A DNA stretch of 64,000 bases, taken from the NCBI RefSeq assembly GCF_012927125.1, contig NZ_JABBFZ010000018.1:1-64000 (forward strand), in the 5' to 3' direction. Below, one piece after another: positions 36,898 to 44,534 of the stretch. The stretch comes from Paraburkholderia antibiotica (GTDB taxonomy: Bacteria; Pseudomonadota; Gammaproteobacteria; Burkholderiales; Burkholderiaceae). How positions within the stretch are numbered: the stretch's first letter is position 1; each line of letters opens with the position of its first letter. The notes beneath the pieces are model-generated. The model was given only the letters and a program-made list of their open reading frames with translations, had not been told where the DNA came from and did not search any database. Position numbers and translations under genes: made by a program.

Positions 36898-36914
36898 ATG
36901 AGAACGATTCTCAT
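36898..36914. promoter_or_regulatory. Fur box
   Basis: ATGAGAA-CGA-TTCTCAT is a perfect 7-3-7 palindrome that matches the beta-proteobacterial Fur operator pattern (ATGAGAAT-type half sites), in a short AT-rich patch. It begins 5 bases upstream of the predicted -35 of the porin promoter and would let Fur repress the unit when iron is sufficient. Confidence 0.88.
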
Positions 36915-37091
36915 CAATATTACTGACACGTAATGCTGATATTTACAAATCAATTTCAGTACCTATAGATAGGCAAATCGATGTTAATAAAAACGTAATT
37001 CGATCGTATTGATGTGGTTAGACAAAACGCGCTGGGGGATAGTGTGTGGACACGCACGAGTTGACCCGAAAGGAAAAGTAAGGAGGTCGAA

Positions 37092-37148
37092 GTGAACGGG
37101 CGCACGCTGTTGGTTTTGTTGCTGATGAGCGGGGGTGTGTTTCCGTAG
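37092..37148 (+). CDS. Possible 18-residue hydrophobic peptide with ideal ribosome site
   Basis: A GTG-started frame of 18 codons, translated as MNGRTLLVLLLMSGGVFP. The sequence TAAGGAGGT at 37079-37087 is perfectly complementary to the 16S rRNA 3' end and spaced correctly from the GTG. The peptide looks like a signal-peptide or membrane-helix start. It may be a real microprotein, a leader, or the remnant of a decayed secreted-protein gene. No homologue is recognised. Confidence 0.35.
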   Translation: MNGRTLLVLLLMSGGVFP

Positions 37149-37436
37149 ATCGTGCAAAGCGCGTCGTGTATCGCGCTGTCGGCGCTAAAGAGTAGCTAGA
37201 GGGTATGCCGGGAGCAGATAGCGGGAATGGCATCGCCGCAGCAACGGTTGAACAACGGCTGCGCAAGGATTGCGGGCGACGCGCACGCAGTGCTTCGCAA
37301 ATAAAGAAGACGTCGCATGAACGTCGCGATGGATCGGCTATGATCGTCTCGCCGAGTACCCGGTCGGCCGCGCATGCAAACGCTCACGCTCGCGGCCGAC
37401 CGGCGTCGATCCCGCAACCCTATCGGAACCACGCCG

Positions 37437-38273
37437 ATGTCCGACACCATCAATCTGGAAAACTACTTCGCCCGCATCGGCTATCAGGGCCCGCGCACGG
37501 CCACGCTGGACGTGCTGCAGGCGATTCACCGGCTGCATCCCGCCGCGATTCCGTTCGAGAATCTGAATCCGTTGACACGCTGTCCGGTCAGGCTCGACCT
37601 CGAATCGATCCAGCGCAAGCTCGTCACGGCCAAACGCGGCGGCTACTGTTTCGAGCAGAACATCCTGTTCGCGAACGTGCTGATGCAACTCGGCTTCAAG
37701 GTCACGCCGCTGCTCGCGCGCGTCGTGTGGGGCCGCGAGCCGGGCGCGATTCCGCCGCGCACGCATATGGCGCTGCGCATCGATATCGGCAACGACGCGT
37801 GGATCGCCGATGTCGGCTTCGGCGGCGTCACGCTGACCGCGCCGTTGTGTCTGAGTGCGGGGCTCGCGCAACCGATTCCGCTCGGCACGTTCCGGCTCGC
37901 CGACGCGGGGCACGACACGCTGTACCTGGAGGTGCAGACGCACGACGGCAATTGGGCGCGTGTCTATCACATCGATCTGGGGCCGGTCGAATGGGTCGAT
38001 TACGAGACCTCGAACTGGTACACGTCGACGTCGCCGGATTCGGTGTTCGCGCATAACCTGATGGTGTGCCGCGTGCTGCCCGAGTTGCGGCTCGCGCTAT
38101 TCAACGATCAGTACACCGAGCGCGACGGCGAAGGACAGGTCGTTCTGGAGCGGCGTCTCGCGAGCGCCGCCGAACTGGCCGACTGTCTGCGCGAGCGGTT
38201 CGGTCTGAACCTGGAGGATATCGACGTTGGCGACGTGTTCGAGCGTGTGCGTACGCGCGATGGGGCGGCTTGA
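37437..38273 (+). CDS. nat: Arylamine N-acetyltransferase
   Basis: A 278-residue NAT-family enzyme that transfers acetyl groups from acetyl-CoA to aromatic amines, hydrazines or hydroxylamines. The Cys-His-Asp triad is complete: Cys71 in RGGYCFEQN, His110 in PPRTHMAL and Asp125 in IADVGFGG. Length and the starting YFARIGY match the family. An earlier ATG at 37374 would add 21 residues unlike NAT N-termini, so 37437 is chosen. Single gene with its own terminator. Confidence 0.92.
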   Translation: MSDTINLENYFARIGYQGPRTATLDVLQAIHRLHPAAIPFENLNPLTRCPVRLDLESIQRKLVTAKRGGYCFEQNILFANVLMQLGFKVTPLLARVVWGREPGAIPPRTHMALRIDIGNDAWIADVGFGGVTLTAPLCLSAGLAQPIPLGTFRLADAGHDTLYLEVQTHDGNWARVYHIDLGPVEWVDYETSNWYTSTSPDSVFAHNLMVCRVLPELRLALFNDQYTERDGEGQVVLERRLASAAELADCLRERFGLNLEDIDVGDVFERVRTRDGAA

Positions 38274-38284
38274 GGGGAGGCGTG

Positions 38285-38312
38285 ACGAAGGCCCGTCGCT
38301 GGGCCTTCGTTT
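38285..38312 (+). terminator. Intrinsic terminator after nat
   Basis: A perfect 10-bp stem (ACGAAGGCCC at 38285-38294 with GGGCCTTCGT at 38301-38310), a 6-base loop and a short TT tail. It directly abuts the stop of the convergent small membrane protein and may also end that transcript. Confidence 0.8.
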
Positions 38313-38565
38313 AACGTGGGCGATACCATCGCCATAGTTTCATGATCCCGATATAGGCCAGCACCGCCACAATCAGTTCGATCGTTACCCACACCAGGAA
38401 ATACAGATCGTCGGGATCGTGCACGCCGAGCAATGCCGAAGCTGCGAACCATGCACGCGCTTCGCGTGGTGACCACTCGTACGAGAACGGGATATAGCGA
38501 ATCGAGAGCAGGCACAACCCAATGAAAAGGACTACCTTGAACGCCCTATGGGCAAGTGTTGCCAT
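38311..38565 (-). CDS. Small two-helix membrane protein, candidate immunity protein
   Basis: An 84-residue protein with two predicted membrane helices (residues ~8-26 and ~54-76) separated by a short loop rich in charged and aromatic residues (SYEWSPREARAWF, HDPDDLYF). No family is recognised. GAGG precedes the ATG, and the start overlaps the end of the Tlde1-like gene by 20 bases, so the two are cotranscribed. A small membrane protein just downstream of a cell-wall-active toxin is the usual position for its immunity partner; this role is inferred from position only. Confidence 0.7.
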   Translation of the reverse strand: MATLAHRAFKVVLFIGLCLLSIRYIPFSYEWSPREARAWFAASALLGVHDPDDLYFLVWVTIELIVAVLAYIGIMKLWRWYRPR

Positions 38566-39064
38566 AAGTGACGACCTCGATGGTTCCGTATGCGTGAAGG
38601 CCTGAGTTGCGAACGGGGATAGTCATGGTATGCAGCAGTGCCGCGCGGATTTTAAAGAAGTCGTCACGGCTGCGCAGGGTGATACAGCCAAGAGATAGAC
38701 CACCGCCGCCTGCAGGATGCAACCGGAACTGCCCGCGCTTGACACCGCTAACCCACGTCACATCATCAATCGCCCCATCATTCCGATACAGAGCGAACCA
38801 CTCACTGTGATCGGTCGGGCTGCCCTTATAAAAATTCCACTCATCTTTTAGCCACGCGATAGCCTTCGAGCCTACGCCACCCGTAGGCCGCGCGACGATC
38901 CAGTATTGACCGGCAGGGATGGGGCCGTTATCGGGCACCATCGTGCAGCCGCCACGGTTGCGGTATTGATTGTTGCCAGAGTAGGCGTCGAACGTGCCGA
39001 CGCCGAAAATGGTAAGAGGTGAAAAAGTATCGTTATTCACCAGAAATTTACCTTGATAAGGCAC
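38546..39064 (-). CDS. Tlde1-like (DUF2778) L,D-transpeptidase-type effector candidate
   Basis: A 172-residue protein matching the Tlde1/DUF2778 family as I know it. It starts VPYQGKFLVNNDTFSPL, then shows the RNRGGCTMVPDNGPIPAGQYWI core, and ends its catalytic region with RLHPAGGGGLSLGCITL, where His and Cys are the expected active-site pair of an L,D-transpeptidase-like fold. Salmonella Tlde1 is a type VI effector that cuts or exchanges D-amino acids in tetrapeptide stems of peptidoglycan. The GTG start has GGGGGAG close upstream; a longer frame from 39157 lacks support. No signal peptide, as expected for an injected toxin. Confidence 0.85.
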   Translation of the reverse strand: MPYQGKFLVNNDTFSPLTIFGVGTFDAYSGNNQYRNRGGCTMVPDNGPIPAGQYWIVARPTGGVGSKAIAWLKDEWNFYKGSPTDHSEWFALYRNDGAIDDVTWVSGVKRGQFRLHPAGGGGLSLGCITLRSRDDFFKIRAALLHTMTIPVRNSGLHAYGTIEVVTYGNTCP

Positions 39065-39074
39065 TGCTCCCCCT

Positions 39075-39176
39075 TTATCCGCGCTGATGCCAAGATTCGG
39101 CCAACGCCTTAACGGGGTAATTCCCCGCCGCCTTACGGTTTTGCTGGCGCTGGCCAAACGTCATTGCTTCCTGCAT
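39075..39176 (-). CDS. 33-residue ORF in front of the Tlde1-like gene
   Basis: A short basic frame (starting MQEAMTFGQRQQNRKAAG, ending ESWHQRG) with a strong ribosome site, GGGAGGA, seven bases before its ATG. Its stop lies ten bases before the Tlde1 GTG, so it looks like the first cistron of the transcript. It may couple translation or be an adaptor-like peptide; no homologue is recognised. Confidence 0.5.
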   Translation of the reverse strand: MQEAMTFGQRQQNRKAAGNYPVKALAESWHQRG

Positions 39177-39270
39177 TGATTTCCTCCCGTTGGTGAAAGC
39201 GTTCAACATAGGCGCCACGCTAATCGCGCGTAATCGGATAACTCCGAAATTCGTCTCCCCTTGATCGTCG

Positions 39271-39306
39271 CAAAAGAAAAGCCCGCAAAAGCGGGCTTTT
39301 CTTTGC
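39271..39306. terminator. Bidirectional palindromic terminator
   Basis: A near-perfect palindrome in which AAAAGCCCGC pairs with GCGGGCTTTT around an AAAA loop (core 39278-39300), flanked by A-rich and T-rich arms that work on either strand. It bounds the Tlde1 islet on its upstream side. Confidence 0.85.
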
Positions 39307-39506
39307 GACACAGCGTTATTTGAAATTGATGAGTGCGGTGCGCTGAGAATGTTTCGTGGTTTCATGGCGTGGGCCCTCGTTATCCGGCTATTCTGAGTAG
39401 GTCGGCAACGCGGTGCGGTTGGCGACAGCGTACGGCGACGCGTCCCCCCCGCTGCAAACGGAAAGCACCGCAGTAAGCACATGAGAGCGCACAACGGAGC
39501 ACTACA

Positions 39507-40187
39507 ATGGTCTCGCGCCTGATCCTGCAATCGCTTGCATGGCTCGTGTTCATGGGCGTGCTGCTATTCGGCGCGGCCGGCACGTTGGCGTGGCCGGCCG
39601 CATGGTGGTATCTGCTGGAGCTCGCATTGTTGAGCCTGTGGCTCGGCTTGTGGCTTGCGCGTCACGATCCCGCGCTGCTTGCCGAGCGGCTCGCGCCGTT
39701 CGTGCAGGCACAGCAGAGTCGCTGGGACCGGCTATTCGTCGTCGCGGTCGGGCTCGTGTGGGTCGGCTGGATGATCCTGATGAGCTTCGACGCGATGCGC
39801 TTTCGCTGGTCGGCGCCGTTGCCGCTGTGGCTCACGGGCTGCGGTGCACTGTGCGTGCTGCTGTGCATCGTGTGGTGCCGCGACGTGTTTCGCGCGAACA
39901 GTTACGCGGCGCCGGTCGTGAAGATCCAGGCCAGCCGCGGACACAAGGTCGCCGACACCGGCCCCTATGCCTATGTCCGTCACCCGATGTACGCCGATGC
40001 TCTGCTGTTCTTTCTCGGCACGCCGCTGATGCTCGGCTCGTGGTGGGGGCTCGTGGCGCTGCCGGTGATGGCGTACGGCTTCGGCTGGCGCGCGGTGCGC
40101 GAGGAGCGCGTGCTGGCTGAGCAGCTCGGCGGCTACGCGGAGTACATGGCGCGCGTGCGCTATCGCTTCGTGCCGTTTATCTGGTAA
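39507..40187 (+). CDS. Isoprenylcysteine carboxyl methyltransferase-like membrane protein
   Basis: A 226-residue membrane protein with about five helices and the ICMT/phospholipid-methyltransferase C-terminal motif: DTGPYAYVRHPMYADALLFFLG followed by RAVREERVLAEQLGGYAEYMARVRYRFVPFIW. The RHP and EE residues bind S-adenosylmethionine and the substrate in this fold. Bacterial members methylate various small molecules or lipids; the substrate is unknown. Single gene. Confidence 0.85.
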   Translation: MVSRLILQSLAWLVFMGVLLFGAAGTLAWPAAWWYLLELALLSLWLGLWLARHDPALLAERLAPFVQAQQSRWDRLFVVAVGLVWVGWMILMSFDAMRFRWSAPLPLWLTGCGALCVLLCIVWCRDVFRANSYAAPVVKIQASRGHKVADTGPYAYVRHPMYADALLFFLGTPLMLGSWWGLVALPVMAYGFGWRAVREERVLAEQLGGYAEYMARVRYRFVPFIW

Positions 40188-40436
40188 CACTCGCTGGTAA
40201 CACCCGCTGGCAGCATGGCGCGGCATTGCCGATGGCCGGCACATAGTGGCCAAAACGCGCGGACTCAATGCATAGGTCAAACGCAGAGACCAGACGCAGG
40301 CGCCAAACACAAAGCCCCACCGCAAACCCACCGCACGGGACAAAACCCTCGCCGTCAGCGCTGAACCGGGTAAGATTGGGACCGGCCGCCGGAGAACCGG
40401 CCACGGTGTACCACTCGTATCACCGGCGAACCATGC

Positions 40437-41303
40437 ATGAGGTTTGGAGTGAAAACAACGACACACGCGCATCACGTACCTGCGGTACCTGCCCCATCCG
40501 CCGCGCCATCCGCCGCGCCGGCCGAATCGATCGAGCCGGGCGCGCAGCAGCAGAACCCCGTCGAACGTCATCGCGACGGTCGCGATAGTCGCGATGGTCG
40601 TGATATGCAGCCCAAGGCGATGCCCGCGTACGAGCAGATCAAACGCTACGTGGTCCAGCGCATCAGCGATGGCGCCTGGAAGCCGGGCGGTCTGATTCCT
40701 TCCGAAACGGAGCTGGTCAAGGAGTTCGGCGTCGCGCGCATGACGGTGTCGCGCGCGCTGCGCGAGCTGACCGCCGAGCGCGTGCTCACGCGCGTGCAAG
40801 GCTCGGGCACCTTCGTCGCGCCGCAGCGTTATGAATCGACGGTGCTGGAAATTCGCAACATCGCCGACGAAATCGCCGCGCGCGATCATCGTCACGCGGC
40901 GCGCGTGCTGACGCTCGAACCGAGCGACGACCCCGATGCGCTCGAAGCGCTCGGTCTCGCGAGCGGCCCCGCGTTTCATTCGTGCATCGTGCACAGCGAG
41001 GAAGGCGAGCCGATCCAGTACGAGGATCGCTTCGTCAATCCGAAGGTGTTTCCCGAGTACCTGCAGCAGGACTTCTCGGTCGAAACGCCGAATCACTACA
41101 TGGTGCGGCTCGCGCCGGTGCAGCGCGCCGAGTTTCGCATCTACGCGCAGAAGCCCGACGCCTATGTACGCCGGCATCTGATGATGGATATCGGCGAGCC
41201 CTGTCTGCTGCTGTGGCGGCGCACGTGGGTCGGCGAGAACGTCGCGACGTCGGTGCGGCTCTGGCATCCGGCGTCGCGGTTCCATCTGGCGGGGACCGTC
41301 TAG
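40437..41303 (+). CDS. HutC-type GntR regulator (copy 1)
   Basis: A GntR-family regulator of the HutC subgroup: winged helix (residues ~65-130 with IPSETELVKEFGVARMTVSRAL and GSGTFVA) followed by a UTRA ligand domain. From the ATG at 40437 it has 288 residues, but the first ~56 are low complexity and include an RDGRDSRDGRD repeat. An ATG at 40605 or 40620 would give a normal HutC length. It converges on a second HutC-type gene, and both are candidates to bind the two GTATATAC sites at 45.5 kb. Confidence 0.85.
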   Translation: MRFGVKTTTHAHHVPAVPAPSAAPSAAPAESIEPGAQQQNPVERHRDGRDSRDGRDMQPKAMPAYEQIKRYVVQRISDGAWKPGGLIPSETELVKEFGVARMTVSRALRELTAERVLTRVQGSGTFVAPQRYESTVLEIRNIADEIAARDHRHAARVLTLEPSDDPDALEALGLASGPAFHSCIVHSEEGEPIQYEDRFVNPKVFPEYLQQDFSVETPNHYMVRLAPVQRAEFRIYAQKPDAYVRRHLMMDIGEPCLLLWRRTWVGENVATSVRLWHPASRFHLAGTV

Positions 41304-41320
41304 TCCGGCTCCCGTCCTAC

Positions 41321-41351
41321 AGATAACGCGCTCGTTACGCGCGCGTTATCT
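41321..41351. terminator. Hairpin between the two convergent HutC genes
   Basis: AGATAACGCGC (41321-41331) pairs with GCGCGTTATCT (41341-41351), an 11-bp perfect stem with a 9-base loop. It sits between convergent stop codons and likely ends both transcripts. No long T tract. Confidence 0.65.
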
Positions 41352-41354
41352 GCG

Positions 41355-42206
41355 TTATCCCTGACGCTGCGACGTATCCGGCGAGAAGCGGCAGCCGAGC
41401 CGGTAGCGCGAACCCGGATGCACGAAGCGCGCGAACGTCACCGCGACGCCGCTCGTCCATGTGCGGCGCGTCAGCGTGAGGCACGGTTCCTCGTGCGGAA
41501 TTTCGAGCAGTTCCGCTTCGGTGGGCGTGGCCAGCGCGGCGTCGACCACGTGTTCGAGATCGTGCATCGGCACGACCGTCAGCAGATATTCCGACGGCTT
41601 CAGCGCCGAGAAATCGTGCTGCAGAAAATCCGGCGCGACGGCCGGATTCACGTAGCGATCTTCGAGTTGCACTGGCAGACCGTTTTCGCGGTGCACGCAG
41701 ATCACATGAAACACCGACGCCCCCGGCGCGAGCCCCAACGCATTCGATACCGTCACCGACGCGCTCTCGCGCTGCAACAGCACCACGTCGCAACGGTACG
41801 CATGACCGCGCGAGCGGATTTCGTCGCCGATATGGGCGATCATCAGCAGCGTCGATTGCGGCTTGTTCGGTGCGACGAAGGTGCCGACTCCGGACACGCG
41901 CGTGACGAGCCCCGCATCCGCGAGTTCGCGCAACGCGCGATTGACGGTCATGCGCGACACGCCGAGCGTGGCGACGAGGTCGAGTTCGGAGGGCAGGCGG
42001 TCGCCCGCCTGACGCTCGCCCGAATCGATGATCTGGCGGATATGCTGCTTGACCTGTTTGTAGCGCGCGGCCGGCGCGTTGTCCGCGCCGCGCGCACCGA
42101 CGGGCGCCTGGGCGCGGGTGCTGGTGTGCCTGGTCGCGGCACCGGGCGTAGCACCGGCCGCGGCGGCGGGTTGGCTCCGGGGCTTGCCGCGCACGGTCGG
42201 GCTCAT
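41355..42206 (-). CDS. HutC-type GntR regulator (copy 2)
   Basis: A 283-residue HutC-type regulator: an Ala/Pro-rich N-terminus (~45 residues), a winged helix (LPSELDLVATLGVSRMTVNRAL, then GVGTFVAP) and a UTRA domain. It resembles the convergent copy along its length, suggesting an old duplication. It is the last cistron of the amino-acid ABC operon; its start overlaps the ATPase stop by four bases (ATGA). Being inside the operon it probably autoregulates, with a pathway intermediate as effector. Confidence 0.9.
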   Translation of the reverse strand: MSPTVRGKPRSQPAAAAGATPGAATRHTSTRAQAPVGARGADNAPAARYKQVKQHIRQIIDSGERQAGDRLPSELDLVATLGVSRMTVNRALRELADAGLVTRVSGVGTFVAPNKPQSTLLMIAHIGDEIRSRGHAYRCDVVLLQRESASVTVSNALGLAPGASVFHVICVHRENGLPVQLEDRYVNPAVAPDFLQHDFSALKPSEYLLTVVPMHDLEHVVDAALATPTEAELLEIPHEEPCLTLTRRTWTSGVAVTFARFVHPGSRYRLGCRFSPDTSQRQG

Positions 42207-43078
42207 AGCGGTTGGGCGTCGTCGGGGCCGCGCGTCCAGAACGCATTGCGGTCGAAATAGTTTTGCAGGAACTGCCGCAGACGCGGCTGCGCGGCATCGT
42301 GGAACACGTCGCGCGGCTTGCCCTCGACGGCGATGCGGCCTTGATCGATGAACACGACCTTGTCGGCGACCTGCGCGGCGAAGCCCATTTCGTGCGTGAC
42401 CACGGCCATCGTCATGCCGTCGCGCGCGAGCTGCTTCATCACCTGCAGCACTTCGCCGACGAGTTCGGGATCGAGCGCCGAGGTCGGCTCGTCGAACAGC
42501 ATGATGTGCGGTTCCATCGCGAGCGCGCGTGCAATCGCGACGCGCTGTTGCTGACCGCCCGACAGCTTCGCCGGATACGCATCGCCCTTGTGCGCGAGGC
42601 CGACCGTCTCCAGCATCGCGTTCGCGCGGCGGCGCGCTTCGTCGTGCGACAGGCGACGCACGCGCAGCAGCGCTTCCATCACGTTGCCGAGCGCGGTCAT
42701 GTGCGGCCACAGGTTGAACTGCTGGAACACCATGCCGACGTTGCGGCGCACGCGGTTGATCTCGCCGTGCGATGCACGCACGCGGCGGCCGTTGCGCTCG
42801 GTATAGCCGAGCAGTTCGCCTTCGATGCGCACGTCGCCGTGGTCGTAGGTTTCGAGCGCGGCGAGGCAGCGCAAGAGCGTGCTCTTGCCCGAGCCCGATG
42901 GCCCGATGATGCAGACCACTTCGGAGCGCGCGATCTCGAGATCGACGCCGCGTAGCACCTCGACGTCGCCGAAGCGTTTGCGCAGATCGCGCACCTGGAT
43001 CAGCGGCGCGGCGGACGCTGAGTGAGCGGAAGGCGCGGCGGATTGCACGGAAGAGGGCATATCGGCGATGGCGTTCAT
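42203..43078 (-). CDS. Polar amino-acid ABC transporter ATP-binding protein
   Basis: A 291-residue GlnQ/HisP-type ATPase with Walker A GPSGSGKST, signature LSGGQQQRVAI and Walker B IMLFDEPTSALDPELVGEVL, which is specific for the polar amino-acid group. The first ~25 residues are a Ser/Ala-rich extension before LIQVRDLRKRFG. It starts 13 bases after the permease stop and overlaps the HutC gene downstream. Confidence 0.92.
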   Translation of the reverse strand: MNAIADMPSSVQSAAPSAHSASAAPLIQVRDLRKRFGDVEVLRGVDLEIARSEVVCIIGPSGSGKSTLLRCLAALETYDHGDVRIEGELLGYTERNGRRVRASHGEINRVRRNVGMVFQQFNLWPHMTALGNVMEALLRVRRLSHDEARRRANAMLETVGLAHKGDAYPAKLSGGQQQRVAIARALAMEPHIMLFDEPTSALDPELVGEVLQVMKQLARDGMTMAVVTHEMGFAAQVADKVVFIDQGRIAVEGKPRDVFHDAAQPRLRQFLQNYFDRNAFWTRGPDDAQPL

Positions 43079-43091
43079 AAGTGCTCCTGAA

Positions 43092-43754
43092 TCATGCCAT
43101 GAAGCGTGCGAGACGGGCTTCGGCCCACATGCCCGCGCGCGAGGTCAGCTCGACCAGCGCGAGGTAGCACACGCACAGCACCAGCAGGGTTTCGACGAAA
43201 GCGAAGGTGGCCGAGCCGATGCCGGTCATCACGAACGTCAGCTCGGGCACGGTGACGATCGACAGCACGGCGGTTTCCTTGCTCAGCACGATGATCAGAT
43301 TGGTCAGCGCGGGCACGATCAGCACCAGCATCTGCGGCGCCTGAATGCGCAGGATCGCTTGCCAGCGCGACAGGCCGAGACACGACGCCGCTTCGAGATG
43401 GCCTTTCGGCACCGACTGGAAGCCGGAGCGGAACGCCTCGGCGAAATACGCGCTGCCGTAGAGGCCCAGACCGACGATGCCGGCCGTCATCGGTTCGAGC
43501 GTGAGCCCGATCGACGGGCCGCCGTAGTACAGCAGAAACAGCTGCACCAGAAACGGCGTGCCGCGCAGCAGTTCGATATAGACGCGCAGCGCCGCGCGCA
43601 GCCACGGGCCGCAGAACAGTTGCAGCACCGCGATCAGAAAGCCGATCGCGAGACCGATCGCGACGCCCGCGGCCCAACTGCCGAGCGTCGTCGCGAGACC
43701 GGCGGCGATCGGCTGCAGGTTGCGCGTAATGACGGTGGGATCGAACGTTTGCAT
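43092..43754 (-). CDS. Polar amino-acid ABC transporter permease (first of two)
   Basis: A 220-residue HisM/GlnP-type permease with about five helices. The family stretch YIELLRGTPFLVQLFLLYYG and the EAA loop GHLEAASCLGLSRWQAILRIQAPQ are present. It pairs with the other permease in this operon, as in histidine-type transporters where two different permeases form the channel. Confidence 0.9.
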   Translation of the reverse strand: MQTFDPTVITRNLQPIAAGLATTLGSWAAGVAIGLAIGFLIAVLQLFCGPWLRAALRVYIELLRGTPFLVQLFLLYYGGPSIGLTLEPMTAGIVGLGLYGSAYFAEAFRSGFQSVPKGHLEAASCLGLSRWQAILRIQAPQMLVLIVPALTNLIIVLSKETAVLSIVTVPELTFVMTGIGSATFAFVETLLVLCVCYLALVELTSRAGMWAEARLARFMA

Positions 43755-43785
43755 GGCGGCGGATTGAGCGTGGGGGTCGGGGCGA

Positions 43786-44436
43786 TCAGGCGTGCTGCAA
43801 ACGATATTCGGCCGCGTGCGCGACGAGCGCGAGCGTGCCGCAGATCACGAAATAGATGAACCCCGCCGCGAGATACGCTTCGAGCGGACGGTAGGTGCTC
43901 GCGGCGATGTTCTGCGCGGTGCGCGTGAGTTCGGCAACGCCGACCACCGAGATCAGCGACGAGGCCTTGATCAGCAGCACCATTTCGTTGACGAGCGACG
44001 GCAGCGTCAGACGAAAGGCCTGCGGCACCAGAATGCGCCGCAGCATATCGAGCGGCGACAGGCCGAGCATGCGCGCGGCCTCAAGATGGCCCGGTGGAAT
44101 GCTCAGAAAGCCGCCGCGCAGAATCTCGGCGATATACGACGCGGAGCACAGCGACACCGCGCTGATCGCGGCGACGATCGGCGACACGTTGATGCCGGCG
44201 AACGGCAGCAGGTAGTAGACGAGCAGCAGTTGCACGAGCATCGGCACGCCGCGAAAGAAGAACACGTACGCGCCGCCCGCGAGACGCGCGGCACGATGTT
44301 GCGAAAGCCGCGCGCTGCACACGCCGATGCCGACGAAGAAGCCGATCACGAGCCCCGTCAGCGAAATGCCGATGGTGGCGAGCGCCGCATGCATCAGCAG
44401 CGGCAGGCCCTGAACGAAGACAGTCGTGTTGAACAT
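43786..44436 (-). CDS. Polar amino-acid ABC transporter permease (second of two)
   Basis: A 216-residue permease of the same family: VFFFRGVPMLVQLLLVYYLLP near the middle and GHLEAARMLGLSPLDMLRRILVPQ as EAA loop. It lies 31 bases upstream of the other permease and 98 bases after the binding-protein stop. Confidence 0.9.
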   Translation of the reverse strand: MFNTTVFVQGLPLLMHAALATIGISLTGLVIGFFVGIGVCSARLSQHRAARLAGGAYVFFFRGVPMLVQLLLVYYLLPFAGINVSPIVAAISAVSLCSASYIAEILRGGFLSIPPGHLEAARMLGLSPLDMLRRILVPQAFRLTLPSLVNEMVLLIKASSLISVVGVAELTRTAQNIAASTYRPLEAYLAAGFIYFVICGTLALVAHAAEYRLQHA

Positions 44437-44534
44437 GACGGTGACGGCCGGGGAGTGGAAAGGGCGGCGCGCTCTGCGGCGCTGCTATCGCAAAGCAGCG
44501 CGCATCGCCCGTGCTGTAGAAGCTGTAGAAGCGA

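Larger units (their letters stand above)
36762..37436. other. Control interval between porin and N-acetyltransferase genes
   Basis: 675 bases between divergent genes. It contains the porin promoter, the Fur box and a marked AT-rich stretch around 36890-37020. On the plus strand it contains an 18-codon open frame with a very strong ribosome site (see separate entry). No other supported gene. Confidence 0.6.

Noticed and set aside
38311..39176. Part of a type VI secretion cluster
   Set aside because: No Hcp, VgrG, PAAR or structural T6SS gene is seen in the window, so only an orphan cassette can be claimed.
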